DNA of 64,000 nucleotides, from positions 1-64,000 of the forward strand of contig NZ_FOBU01000004.1 of NCBI RefSeq assembly GCF_900109915.1, written 5' to 3'. Every line of letters begins with the position of its first letter. Position 1 is the stretch's first letter. The notes beneath the pieces are model-generated. The model was not told the origin of the DNA and made no database searches. It saw only the letters and a list, made by a program, of their open reading frames with translations. Source of the DNA: Luteibacter sp. UNCMF331Sha3.1 (GTDB lineage Bacteria > Pseudomonadota > Gammaproteobacteria > Xanthomonadales > Rhodanobacteraceae). Positions 28,034 to 39,647 of this stretch are shown here, in pieces. The position numbers and the translations under genes were made by a program.

Positions 28034-28780
28034 ATGGCAGAACAATTCCAGCTCCGCCTCGCCGACAGCTTCATGCTCGCCCCCTCGGTGCGGCACCTGT
28101 CCTTCGAGCGGGTGGATGGCCAGCCCCTGTCGTTCGTGCCGGGCCAGTTCCTGCAGATCCACTTCCAGTACGACGACGGAAAGCCCACCAAACGGAGCTA
28201 TTCCGTGGGCACGGTTGGGGACGGCAGCGGCCCGGTCGACCGGATCGAGATCGCCGTGAGTTACGTCGAGGGCGGCGCCGCGACCCGGCTCCTGGGCGAC
28301 CTCGAGCAGGGTGGCACGGTGGACGCCAGCGGCCCGTACGGCCGTTTCTGCCTCATGGATGCCGATACCAACCGTCGCTACATCCTGATCGCCACCGGCA
28401 CGGGCGTGACGCCGTATCGGGCGATGCTGCCGCAGATCGAGGCACTGATGGCCAGTCGCGGCTGCCGCTTCGTTCTGCTCTATGGCGCGCGCAACGAAGG
28501 CGAATTGCTCTATGGCGAGGAGTTCGAGGTTTTCGCCCGGAAGCACGAGGGGTTCGACTTCCACCCGTGTCTTTCGCGCGGCGCACGCCCCAATCCCCGT
28601 CCCCACGACCGCCTTGGCTACGTGCAGGACATGCTTGCCGAGCTGGAACCGAGCGGCGAAGGCGACATCGCCTACCTGTGCGGCAATCCGAACATGGTCG
28701 ATGCCGCGTTTTCGGCATTGAAAGAGCACGGTCTGTCCGTGCAGCACATCCGTCGCGAGAAGTACATTTCCTCACGGTGA
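28034..28780 (+). CDS. Ferredoxin-NADP reductase-like FAD/NAD(P)-binding oxidoreductase
   Basis: Flavin reductase-type enzyme, 248 aa from ATG 28034; the frame is open 40 codons upstream, but the family starts here. The FAD-binding domain (about 1-100) has RSYS (the FAD-contacting RxYS motif) and a GPYG motif. The NAD(P) domain (about 105-245) has LIATGTGVTPYRAM, VLLYGARNEGELLY and the late CGNPNMVDAAF. The C-terminus ends REKYISSR, as in bacterial ferredoxin-NADP reductases. It probably exchanges electrons between NADPH and ferredoxin or flavodoxin; the partner is not encoded nearby. Confidence 0.87.
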   Translation: MAEQFQLRLADSFMLAPSVRHLSFERVDGQPLSFVPGQFLQIHFQYDDGKPTKRSYSVGTVGDGSGPVDRIEIAVSYVEGGAATRLLGDLEQGGTVDASGPYGRFCLMDADTNRRYILIATGTGVTPYRAMLPQIEALMASRGCRFVLLYGARNEGELLYGEEFEVFARKHEGFDFHPCLSRGARPNPRPHDRLGYVQDMLAELEPSGEGDIAYLCGNPNMVDAAFSALKEHGLSVQHIRREKYISSR

Positions 28781-28797
28781 GGCCGGCGCGGAGGGCC

Positions 28798-28803
28798 TAT
28801 AAT
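28798..28803 (+). promoter_or_regulatory. -10 box just before a possibly leaderless gene
   Basis: A perfect TATAAT ends 8 bases before the ATG at 28812. Transcription would begin at or within one or two bases of the start codon, implying a leaderless or near-leaderless mRNA. The -35 position (CGGTGA at 28775-28780) is weak. Confidence 0.55.
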
Positions 28804-28811
28804 CCGCCTCC

Positions 28812-30092
28812 ATGCACGCCCAGGCCGCTCCGTCCCCCCTTTCCGCCGAGATGCGCCGCTACGCGGCGCTCGATCAGCGACTGCTCGCCGCCGTTCGCGC
28901 CATCCGCATCCTGCCGACCGTGTCGTGGCCGGCGTCGGTCGAAGAGCGGCTGATCGAGGAATTCGGTGCCGGCAGGCTGTCGCTGCCCGATATCCGCTAC
29001 CGCCCGCCCGATCTGGGTGGCACGCGCGCCGAGCTCGAGGCCATCGAGGCCGAAGCCGACGAGGATCACCCGATCGCGGAGTACCTGCGACGCACCGCCG
29101 AATCGTGGCGTATCGCCACGGACATGCTGGACGCCGCCGGCACCGACGGCGTCACGCACGCGTCCATCGCCCTGTACGGCAAGCCGGGCGACGCGATCCC
29201 CGGCAGCAACCGCAGCAACCTCGACGCCGCGCGTTATTTCGTGGATCTCGCCGACGAACTCGGCGCGGACCTGGAAACGGAGGACGCCACCGGGAGCATC
29301 CCGGCGGAGGTGCTTCGCCAGGACATGGCAGAGCGCCTCGACGCGTTCTTCGATCCGGGCACCATCGTGGTGGAGGTCGATCCCGAACTGACGGCGAAGG
29401 CCGCCGCCGGCGCGACGCGCATCCGCCTTCGCGGCGGCGTGCGTTTCACGGAATACGATCGCCATCAGTTGCTGGCGCACGAAGCGTTCGTGCATTCGCT
29501 GACGGCACTGAACGGCCGCGAGCAGCCGGTGCTGGCCTCGCTGGCGCGCACGTCGCCACGTGTCACGGCCACGCAGGAAGGTCTCGCCGTGTTCGCCGAA
29601 CTGATGTCGGGTGCCATCGACATCTCGCGCCTCAAGCGCATCAGTCTGCGCATCCTCGCGATCGACATGGCGCTGAATGGCGCCGACTTCGTCGAGGTGT
29701 TCCGCTACTTCCGCGATTGCGGCCAGAACGTGGGCGACAGTTTCCATTCGGCGCAGCGCGTGTTCCGTGGCGTGCCGCTGACGGGCGGCTCCGCGTTCGC
29801 CAAGGACAACGTGTACCTCAGTGGCCTGCTGGCCGTGCATACGTTCTTCCGCTGGGCGCTCCGCCAGCGCCGGCTCGACCTGCTGCGCAATCTCTTCGCG
29901 GGCAAGCTCGCGCTGCACGACGTGCTCAGCCTCGAGGCGCACTTCGAAAGCGGCGACATCGTCGTGCCGCGCTATCTGCCGCCGTGGATGCAACACGTGC
30001 ACGGGCTGGCCGGCAAGCTCGCGTTCTCCCTTTTCGTGAATCACATCCACATGGCGGGTGTGGAGGCCGAGGAGATTTCCCTCGGCCTCTGA
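28812..30092 (+). CDS. DUF1704/QEGLA-motif protein, MATCAP-like metalloprotease family
   Basis: 426 aa. It contains HEAFVH at 223-228 (HExxxH) and the family hallmark QEGLA at 255-259, whose Glu would be the third metal ligand. Proteins with this pair belong to DUF1704, often annotated as flavohemoglobin expression-modulating. The eukaryotic members (MATCAP) are zinc carboxypeptidases acting on tubulin. The bacterial substrate is unknown. No signal peptide, so it is probably cytoplasmic. No Shine-Dalgarno is visible and a TATAAT ends 8 bases upstream, consistent with leaderless expression. It is convergent with the protease gene, 9 bases away. Confidence 0.85.
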   Translation: MHAQAAPSPLSAEMRRYAALDQRLLAAVRAIRILPTVSWPASVEERLIEEFGAGRLSLPDIRYRPPDLGGTRAELEAIEAEADEDHPIAEYLRRTAESWRIATDMLDAAGTDGVTHASIALYGKPGDAIPGSNRSNLDAARYFVDLADELGADLETEDATGSIPAEVLRQDMAERLDAFFDPGTIVVEVDPELTAKAAAGATRIRLRGGVRFTEYDRHQLLAHEAFVHSLTALNGREQPVLASLARTSPRVTATQEGLAVFAELMSGAIDISRLKRISLRILAIDMALNGADFVEVFRYFRDCGQNVGDSFHSAQRVFRGVPLTGGSAFAKDNVYLSGLLAVHTFFRWALRQRRLDLLRNLFAGKLALHDVLSLEAHFESGDIVVPRYLPPWMQHVHGLAGKLAFSLFVNHIHMAGVEAEEISLGL

Positions 30093-30101
30093 TCCGTCGC
30101 G

Positions 30102-32090
30102 TCAGCGGATCGTCACGTCGTCGGCCGAGAGGGCGAAAAAGCTTCCGTTGGCGCAACGGACGCGAAGGCGCGCGCGGCGGGTTGGCTCGATGTCGCCGGG
30201 AATCGTCACCGTCGCCCGACCCTTGTTCGCGACCGACCGGGCGAGCGGTGCATCGAGGAACGAGGCGCCACCATCCACCGACAGATGGATGTCGACCCTG
30301 GCGCAGCGGATAGGCGCATCCGTCGTGCCGGCGACGTTCCAGCGGACCTGCCGCGGCGCCCCGCGCTTCAGCGTCGCCCCGGCGACCGGCGCCAGCATTT
30401 CGAACGCCTCGCCCGTGTCGACGACGCGCACGTGGCGCTCGGCGCCGACCACGTGGGAGCGATGGTCCATGTTGTCGCGGACGGTCAGGCGAAACCGCAT
30501 GTCGCGGTCGCTCTTCGGCAGCACGTCGCCCAGTTCCTTCGGCTCGTCGCCAAGCAGCACGGCCATCGCGGGAAACGTCTGCTCGCCGGACGGGTCGGGC
30601 GCGCGGGCGCGGAAGAGCGGGCCGACGCCGACGTCCGCCAGAGGCTGATCGATCCGTTGCTCGTTGCCGTGATCCATCTGTTCGAAGGTATAGGTGAGAC
30701 GGGCGCCCGGATCGGCGAACGATGCGCTGCCACGAAGCGTGAACGGCGTTCGTGCCGGCACGAAGAGCGGGTTCCGCCAGCCGTTCGTGTCGATCACCGG
30801 CGTGAGCGACGTGTTGGCGCGCGTGGCGGCGCATTCGCCGCCCACGGTCGCCAGCCAGCGCTGCATCTGCTCGATGCTCGCGGCATGGAAATACGGGTCG
30901 GAGTGTTTCTGCAGGTTGTGGGCGCCGCAGATGCCCGCATAGCCCATGATGGTCGAACCGCTGCCCGGTTCGAACGCCGACGTGGGATCGCCCCGGAAGC
31001 AGCCGTTGAACGTGTGGTGGGCACCGAACTGGTGGCCCAGTTCGTGTGCCACGAAGTCGACATGGAAAGGGTCGCCGAAGGGGCGCGCGCTGCCGGTCAT
31101 GCCCGCGGCTTTCGACAGATGCCGCCGGGCGGGATCGCCCGACCACGGAACGCAGGTATTGCCAAGCGCACCCGCCTCGCCGGCGTTGCGCCGACCGTCC
31201 AGCACGTGGCCGACATCGAAGTTCGCATCGCCGACCTTCTCGCGCGCGACCTCCACATGTCGCGCAAGAATCTGGGACGACTCCGTCCCGGCGGCTTCGT
31301 AGGGATCGTCGCCGGCGGTGGTGAAGACGAGACGGTCCGATTGCTCCGCGAGCACGAAATGGACACCGACGTCGTTCTCGAAGATCTCGTTGATGCGATT
31401 CACCGTGCGCACGACGCCCGCGAGACCGTCTTCGACGGTACCGCCCATATGAGCCGTGTACGACGACGACGCCCCCATGGCGATGCGGAACGTGCGGAGG
31501 ACGGCCGGGCCCGCCGTCGTGCCGCGTGCCGACATGGGAGGCGCGGCCATCGGCCCGAGCGTGGTGGGCTCGGGTTCGGACCACGCCTGCCGTGTGGCGT
31601 CGGCTTTCCGGAACACGGCGTGGCGGACAGCTCGCCCCGTAGCGCGCATCGCGCTTTCGGGACGCACGATCCAATCGCCGCCGGCATCGCGGACGGCGGC
31701 GTGCACGCCATCGGGCCCGATATCGAGCCGCACCTTGCGGCCCGTCGCGTCCACGCCCTTCAGGCTCTGGAGCCGGGGATACCGCGCCGCCAGCGCGTCG
31801 GGCAATACGCCGGCATCTTCGAGGCGGAACGTCGTGCTGCCGCCGTCCGGCAGAGGAAGCTCCAGTTTCTCGGGCGGTGCCGTCGACGCGCCGCGCATCG
31901 TGACGTCGAGCCGCGTGCGATCGAGCAGGACGGCGCGATGCCGCGACGGAAGATCGGTGTCGGCCCCTCGCGCCGTCGCCGACGCGGCGGAGGGCGAGGC
32001 GTCGCGCCAGAGGTCGGCGGCGGCGGCGTCCATGGTGGCCGTGCCGAGGCACGCGGCGATAGCGAGGGCAAGGGGAGAGGAAGTACGCAT
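30102..32090 (-). CDS. Secreted reprolysin-like zinc metalloprotease
   Basis: 662 aa, start at ATG 32090 giving signal peptide MRTSSPLALAIAACLGTATM...AAAA (cleavage near 26). A propeptide-like region (about 27-195) precedes a metzincin domain with the full zinc motif HELGHQFGAHH (H349, E350, H353, H359) and a Met-turn GSGSTIMGYAG (Met382). The C-terminal part (about 420-662) contains beta-rich domains, including VDIHLSVDGGASF near the end, as in gametolysin/reprolysin-like secreted proteases. Cysteines in the mature part fit an extracytoplasmic location. It is a plausible T2SS substrate given the operon about 16 kb away, but that is inference. Tandem with an inactive paralog upstream. Confidence 0.9.
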   Translation of the reverse strand: MRTSSPLALAIAACLGTATMDAAAADLWRDASPSAASATARGADTDLPSRHRAVLLDRTRLDVTMRGASTAPPEKLELPLPDGGSTTFRLEDAGVLPDALAARYPRLQSLKGVDATGRKVRLDIGPDGVHAAVRDAGGDWIVRPESAMRATGRAVRHAVFRKADATRQAWSEPEPTTLGPMAAPPMSARGTTAGPAVLRTFRIAMGASSSYTAHMGGTVEDGLAGVVRTVNRINEIFENDVGVHFVLAEQSDRLVFTTAGDDPYEAAGTESSQILARHVEVAREKVGDANFDVGHVLDGRRNAGEAGALGNTCVPWSGDPARRHLSKAAGMTGSARPFGDPFHVDFVAHELGHQFGAHHTFNGCFRGDPTSAFEPGSGSTIMGYAGICGAHNLQKHSDPYFHAASIEQMQRWLATVGGECAATRANTSLTPVIDTNGWRNPLFVPARTPFTLRGSASFADPGARLTYTFEQMDHGNEQRIDQPLADVGVGPLFRARAPDPSGEQTFPAMAVLLGDEPKELGDVLPKSDRDMRFRLTVRDNMDHRSHVVGAERHVRVVDTGEAFEMLAPVAGATLKRGAPRQVRWNVAGTTDAPIRCARVDIHLSVDGGASFLDAPLARSVANKGRATVTIPGDIEPTRRARLRVRCANGSFFALSADDVTIR

Positions 32091-32188
32091 GATCGGCCTT
32101 TCTGGTCGTGCTGACGGCGGTTGCCGGGGTGCCGTCATGAGGCCAGAACGAACCCGATGTCTTCTGTAGGTATTCCCCTCTTGGCGCG

Positions 32189-34063
32189 TCAGTTCGTAAC
32201 GCGAGTCGATACGGTGAAGTCGGACCTGGACACGGCGAAAAAGGGACGCCAGTCGCAGCTAAGCCGCAGGCGGGCCTGATCGGTCGCTACGTCGTCGGGC
32301 AACGCGACGGTGGCTTCGCCGTCGTTTGGCTCGTCGTCCGCCAGTCGTCGCCAGGCGAGCCCACCGTCGACCGAAAGATCGACGTGCACGAAGTGACACG
32401 AGATCGGCGGTCGATCGGTGTCCGCCACGTCCCAGCGCAAGGCCATGCGCTCGCCGGCGACGGCCATGGCGGGGAAATCCAGCAGGGCGAAGGCTCGGCC
32501 CGTGTCGACGACGCGAACGCGGGCGTCGGCATGGCTGACCATCGCGTCGTCGCCGCCGTTATCCCGCACGGTGAGGCGAAAATCGAGCGTGCGCGATGTC
32601 TCGGGAAGCCGTTCGCCGGCCGTGGGCCGTTCGTGCCCGAGCAACGTCGCCATGCGCGGAAAGACGCGACGTCCCGACGGCGACGGAGGAAAGGAGCGGA
32701 ACAGGATGCCGCTGCCGCTGGCGGGGTCGCCCCAGCGGCGATCGGCGGCATCCATCTGCTCCCACGTGTACGTCAGTCGTCTGCCAGGCGCCCCCGTGGC
32801 CGTCGCCTCCAGCGCGAAGGGCGTGCGTGCGGGAATGACCGGGACCTCGCCGAGCTGGCGTGGATCGATCCACGGTGCCGGCGACGCGCTCAGTCGTCGC
32901 GTGGCGCAGGCGCCGCCACGCGACGCCAGCCAGTCGTGCATCTGCGCGATGCTGGCCGCGTGGAAATAACGGTCCGCGTGGTTCTGCAACGTCGCTTCCG
33001 CGCGGCAGGTGGCGGATGCGTAGCCCATCGCGGTGCTTCCGCTGCCGGGCTCCACCGCGCGGTCGTCGAGCGTATCGTCCTGGCAACCCGCTGCCGTGGG
33101 CCACGCACCCAGCTGGCGACCGAGCACGTGCAGCATGAAGTCGAGCGCGCGTGGCGAACCGGCGGGCGCGTCGTCGCCACTCCATGCGGCCGCCTTGTGG
33201 TCCGGCTCCGGCTGGCGCGTCGTCGCGTCGACGCACGAGGTGCCTACCTCGCTCTCGCCACCGGCGTCGTCGAGCAGCGCGTGACCGATGTCGTAGTTCG
33301 CGCGGCCGATGACGCGTTCGATCAGGTGGCTGGCGGTCGGCACGGGATCGCCCCGCAGGAACGGGTCGCGAGCCGATCGGGTAAGGATGAGCCGATCGTT
33401 GTCGTCCACGAGAGTGAAATGCACGCCGACGTCGGTTTCGAATACCTCGTTCGCCCGATTGACGAGGTGCGCCACTTCGGCGAGCGCGCTGTCGACGGTG
33501 CCGCCGGCTTTCGCGGTGTAACGGCTTCCCGTCGCGACCGCGAGGCGGAAGTCGTAGCGGATCGTGCCGCCGCCGCGTGACGTCGCGCGCGGCGTGCCGG
33601 CCGTGGGCACGCGGTCCCGGTCGGGCGTGCGGTACGGCGATGGGCGCGCGGAGACCGCGTCCGTGTTCGTCTCCGGAAGCGTGGCGGCGGCCCGGAGCGC
33701 AGCCCATTCCGTTTCGGTGACGGCCCGCAGCGCGAGGTTGCGCGCACCGTCGCGCAGGCTCATGCGCAGCCCGCCGGGCGAAAGGTCCAGCCGGACGGTC
33801 CGGCCATCGGCGTCTTCGCCGCGAAAACTGCGCAAGCCGGGGTGGCGCGCGGCGAGAGGCGCGGGCAGGGTGCCCGAATCGCGCATCGTGAATCGACCGA
33901 TGCCGTGGCCGGTCGGAAGGTCCACGGTGGCGGCGGCGGACATATCGTCCAGCGGCAGGCGTCGCAGCGCCTGCGTGAGCGCGGCCAGGGTGCCGGCCGG
34001 GTGCGCGGGTGCGGCGCCGGCGACGACGAGGAGCCATGCCCCCAGAAGTGGTGATCGGTGCAT
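32189..34063 (-). CDS. Secreted paralog of the metalloprotease with destroyed zinc site (pseudoprotease)
   Basis: 624 aa from ATG 34063 (signal MHRSPLLGAWLLVVAGAAPA). Colinear with the gene at 30102-32090: shared VGVHFTLVDDNDRLILT, PGSGSTAMGYA, FHAASIAQMHDWLAS and VDLSVDGGLAW. At the active-site position it reads LHVLGRQLGAWP: only the first His (H312) is kept; the catalytic Glu is V313, the second His R316 and the third His P322. The Met-turn Met346 remains. The frame is otherwise intact with no stop or frameshift over 1.9 kb, so selection for a non-catalytic role (binding, inhibitor, substrate capture or chaperone) is plausible. A recent loss of function is the alternative. Confidence 0.85.
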   Translation of the reverse strand: MHRSPLLGAWLLVVAGAAPAHPAGTLAALTQALRRLPLDDMSAAATVDLPTGHGIGRFTMRDSGTLPAPLAARHPGLRSFRGEDADGRTVRLDLSPGGLRMSLRDGARNLALRAVTETEWAALRAAATLPETNTDAVSARPSPYRTPDRDRVPTAGTPRATSRGGGTIRYDFRLAVATGSRYTAKAGGTVDSALAEVAHLVNRANEVFETDVGVHFTLVDDNDRLILTRSARDPFLRGDPVPTASHLIERVIGRANYDIGHALLDDAGGESEVGTSCVDATTRQPEPDHKAAAWSGDDAPAGSPRALDFMLHVLGRQLGAWPTAAGCQDDTLDDRAVEPGSGSTAMGYASATCRAEATLQNHADRYFHAASIAQMHDWLASRGGACATRRLSASPAPWIDPRQLGEVPVIPARTPFALEATATGAPGRRLTYTWEQMDAADRRWGDPASGSGILFRSFPPSPSGRRVFPRMATLLGHERPTAGERLPETSRTLDFRLTVRDNGGDDAMVSHADARVRVVDTGRAFALLDFPAMAVAGERMALRWDVADTDRPPISCHFVHVDLSVDGGLAWRRLADDEPNDGEATVALPDDVATDQARLRLSCDWRPFFAVSRSDFTVSTRVTN

Positions 34064-34289
34064 GTCGAATCCTTCGTGGCGAGCGGACGGACGAGCGTAC
34101 GCATCCGAACGGCGCCGAAATGCAGGTGCGCACGTCATCGACAGGGTGGTCGGGGATATCACTGCATGTCGCAATGCATCACACCGATGAAGGCGGAGCC
34201 CGCATGGCGCGGTGCTAACATGGCCGCTTGCGCATGGCCCGACAAGGCCCGCCAGCCCTCCCTCCCGTTATCACGTCCCACAGGATCCC

Positions 34290-36590
<2,301 letters not shown>

Positions 36591-36607
36591 GTCGCGGCAC
36601 GGTCACC

Positions 36608-36661
36608 GCCAGCGGCCTGGCTCCCACCAAGGCGCGACCTGGTGGGAGCCAGGCCGCTGGC
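36608..36661. repeat. Large palindrome containing GTGGGAGC, between maeB and aceE
   Basis: A perfect 21-base stem (36608-36628 with 36641-36661) around a 12-base loop, starting 18 bases after the maeB stop. One arm contains GGTGGGAGCCAGGCCGCTGG. It resembles REP/BIME-like intergenic palindromes of pseudomonads and Xanthomonadales and may act as transcript end or RNA-stability element. A second GTGGGAGC palindrome is at 63333-63401. There is no T run. Confidence 0.85.
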
Positions 36662-36829
36662 GATCCGGCGAGGCCGGCGCGCTGGCTCGGGTACCACGTT
36701 TAAATCGATCCAATCCCGCCCATACCGAGGCGTACTGGGAAACCTTGCGCTATCATGGAAAGGTTTTCCCGCCACCCCAGCGGCTCTTTTAGTCCCCATG
36801 AGCGCGCGTCACGCGCGAGCGGAGCATCC

Positions 36830-39523
36830 ATGGACCAGATCGACGATTCCCTGAATCAGGACCTCGACCCCACCGAAACCCGTGAATGGGTCGAGTCGCT
36901 CAACGCCGTCATCAACCATGACGGTACCGAGCGTGCGCACTTCCTGCTGGAGCGCATGGTCGACTCCACGCGGCGTGCCGGCGGCTACCTGCCGTTCGAC
37001 CCGACCACGGAGTACGTGAACACCATCCCGCCGCACATGGAAGCGCGCAGCCCGGGCGACGCCGCCCTCGAGTGGCGCATCCGCTCGCTGATCCGCTGGA
37101 ACGCGATGGCGACGGTCGTCCGTGCGAACCGCAAGCCGGGCGACCTCGGCGGCCACATCTCCAGCTTCGCGTCGTCGGCCACGCTCTACGACGTGGGCTT
37201 CAACCATTTCTGGCGCGCGCCGAGCGCCGACCATCCGGGCGACCTCGTCTTCCACCAGGGCCATTCGGCGCCGGGCGTGTACGCCCGCTCGTTCCTCGAA
37301 GGCCGCATCTCGGAAGACCAGCTCAACCTCTTCCGCATGGAAGTGGAAGGCAAGGGCCAGGGCCTCTCGTCGTATCCGCACCCGTACCTGATGCCGGATT
37401 ACTGGCAGGTGCCGACCGTCTCCATGGGCCTCGGCCCGATCCAGGCGATCTACCAGGCGCAGTTCTGGAAATACCTGGAGCACCGCGGCCTGATGCCGAA
37501 GACCGATCGCAAGATCTGGTGCTTCATGGGCGACGGCGAGTCGGACGAGCCGGAATCGCTGGGCGCGATCGCGCTCGCGGGTCGCGAAGGCCTCGACAAC
37601 CTCATCTTCGTCATCAACTGCAACCTCCAGCGCCTCGATGGCCCGGTGCGCGGCAACGGCAAGATCATCCAGGAACTCGAAGGCGTGTTCCGCGGTGCCG
37701 GCTGGAACGCGATCAAGGTCGTCTGGGGCAGTTACTGGGATCCGCTCCTCGCCCGTGACACCTCGGGCAAGCTGCGCCAGCTGATGATGGAAACCGTCGA
37801 CGGCGAATACCAGGCCTGCAAGGCCTTCGGTGGCGCCTATACGCGCGAGCATTTCTTCGGCAAGTACCCGGAGACGGCGGCGCTCGTCGCCAACATGTCG
37901 GACGACGACGTGTGGCGTCTCAACCGCGGTGGCCACGACCCGCACAAGGTGTACGCGGCCTACCACGCGGCGGTGAACACCACCGGCATGCCGACCGTGA
38001 TCCTCGCCAAGACCGTGAAGGGCTACGGCATGGGTACGGCCGGCGAGTCGCAGAACCCGGCGCACAACACCAAGAAGATGGACGACGAAGCGATCCGCGC
38101 GTTCCGCGACCGCTTCAACATCCCGGTGCCAGACGACAAGCTCGGCGAGGTGCCGTTCTATCACCCGGGCAAGGACTCCGAAGAAGTCCAGTACATGCTC
38201 GAGCGCCGTCGTGCGCTCGGCGGTTCGCTGCCGCAGCGTCGCCGCAAGGCCGACCAGGCGTTCAAGGCGCCGACGCTGGAGGCCTTCGAGCAGATCACCA
38301 AGGGCACTGGTGATCGCGAGATCTCCACCACCATGGCGCTCGTTCGCGGCATGAACCTCATGCTTCGCGACAAGGAACTCGGCCCGCGCCTCGTCCCGAT
38401 CGTCGCCGACGAAGCACGCACGTTCGGCATGGAAGGCATGTTCCGCCAGATCGGCATCTACGCGCCGTTCGGTCAGAAGTACCGTCCGCAGGATGCCGAC
38501 CAGCTGCTGTACTACCGCGAAGACCAGAAGGGTCAGGTGCTGCAGGAAGGCATCAGCGAAGCCGGCGGCATGAGCGCCTGGCTCGCGGCGGCTACCAGCT
38601 ACAGCGTCAGCAACGTCGCGATGCTGCCGTTCTTCATCTATTACTCGATGTTCGGTTTCCAGCGCATCGGCGACCTGTGCTGGGCGGCGGGCGACATGCG
38701 CGCGCGCGGCTTCCTGATCGGTGGCACGTCGGGCCGTACCACGCTCAACGGCGAAGGCCTGCAGCACGAAGACGGCCACTCGCACCTGCTTTCCGGCGCG
38801 ATCCCGAACGTCGTATCGTACGACCCGACGTTCTCTTACGAGCTCGCGGTGATCCTGCAGGACGGCACGCGCCGCATGATGCAGGAGCAGGAAGACGTCT
38901 ACTACTACATCACGGTGATGAACGAGAACTATGCCCATCCCGACCTGCCGAAGGGCAGCGAGGAAGGCATCGTCAAGGGCATGTACCTGTTCAAGGACGG
39001 CGGCAAGGCGAAGAAGAACGAGCCGCGCGTGCAGCTGATGGGTTCGGGCACGATTCTCCGCGAAGTCATCGCGGCCGCCGAGCTGCTCGAGAAGGACTTC
39101 GGCGTCACGTCCGACATCTGGTCCGTGCCGAGCTTCTCGGAAGTCCGTCGCGAAGGCTTCGACGCCGAGCGCTGGAACCGCCTGCATCCGGAAAGCACGC
39201 AGCGCGTGCCGTACGTCACGGGCCTGCTCGCCGACCGTCAGGGTCCGGCGATCGCGGCCACCGACTACGTGCGTGAGTTCGCCGACCAGATCCGTGCGTT
39301 CATGCCCGATGGCATGCGCTACACGGCGCTGGGTACCGACGGCTACGGCCGCAGCGACACGCGTGCGAACCTGCGCAGCCACTTCGAGGTCGATCGCTAC
39401 TGGATCGCCCAGGCCGCGCTCGCGGCCCTCGCGAAGGAAGGCAAGGTCAACGCGAAGGACGTGAGCCGTGCGATCAAGGAATACAAGCTCGACATGGACA
39501 AGCCGAACCCGATGACGGTGTAA
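36830..39523 (+). CDS. aceE: Pyruvate dehydrogenase E1 component, homodimeric type
   Basis: Thiamine-diphosphate enzyme of the pyruvate dehydrogenase complex, decarboxylating pyruvate and acetylating the E2 lipoyl groups; 897 aa, usual length. The start at 36830 (MDQIDDSLNQD) follows GGAG by 5 bases. The TPP-binding motif begins at GDGESDEPESLGAIALA and continues through LDNLIFVINCNLQRLDGP. GHSAPGVYARSFLEGR and the late ALGTDGYGRSDTRANLR are AceE-typical. No aceF or lpd follows; a strong terminator lies 17 bases after the stop, so the E2 and E3 genes must be elsewhere. TATCAT at 36751-36756 is a possible -10 box. Confidence 0.97.
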   Translation: MDQIDDSLNQDLDPTETREWVESLNAVINHDGTERAHFLLERMVDSTRRAGGYLPFDPTTEYVNTIPPHMEARSPGDAALEWRIRSLIRWNAMATVVRANRKPGDLGGHISSFASSATLYDVGFNHFWRAPSADHPGDLVFHQGHSAPGVYARSFLEGRISEDQLNLFRMEVEGKGQGLSSYPHPYLMPDYWQVPTVSMGLGPIQAIYQAQFWKYLEHRGLMPKTDRKIWCFMGDGESDEPESLGAIALAGREGLDNLIFVINCNLQRLDGPVRGNGKIIQELEGVFRGAGWNAIKVVWGSYWDPLLARDTSGKLRQLMMETVDGEYQACKAFGGAYTREHFFGKYPETAALVANMSDDDVWRLNRGGHDPHKVYAAYHAAVNTTGMPTVILAKTVKGYGMGTAGESQNPAHNTKKMDDEAIRAFRDRFNIPVPDDKLGEVPFYHPGKDSEEVQYMLERRRALGGSLPQRRRKADQAFKAPTLEAFEQITKGTGDREISTTMALVRGMNLMLRDKELGPRLVPIVADEARTFGMEGMFRQIGIYAPFGQKYRPQDADQLLYYREDQKGQVLQEGISEAGGMSAWLAAATSYSVSNVAMLPFFIYYSMFGFQRIGDLCWAAGDMRARGFLIGGTSGRTTLNGEGLQHEDGHSHLLSGAIPNVVSYDPTFSYELAVILQDGTRRMMQEQEDVYYYITVMNENYAHPDLPKGSEEGIVKGMYLFKDGGKAKKNEPRVQLMGSGTILREVIAAAELLEKDFGVTSDIWSVPSFSEVRREGFDAERWNRLHPESTQRVPYVTGLLADRQGPAIAATDYVREFADQIRAFMPDGMRYTALGTDGYGRSDTRANLRSHFEVDRYWIAQAALAALAKEGKVNAKDVSRAIKEYKLDMDKPNPMTV

Positions 39524-39539
39524 CCATCGGCACGCGGTG

Positions 39540-39577
39540 ACGACGAAGGCCGGAGCGATCCGGCCTTCGTCGTTTCC
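39540..39577 (+). terminator. Intrinsic terminator of aceE
   Basis: A 14-bp perfect stem (39540-39553 with 39560-39573) with loop AGCGAT and a short T run (to 39576) directly after aceE. It explains monocistronic aceE. Confidence 0.85.
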
Positions 39578-39647
39578 GCATCACGCATCGTCGATGCGTT
39601 GGCTGCTATTCCTGTCGTCAGCATCCGCACCCACGGACACCCGAACC

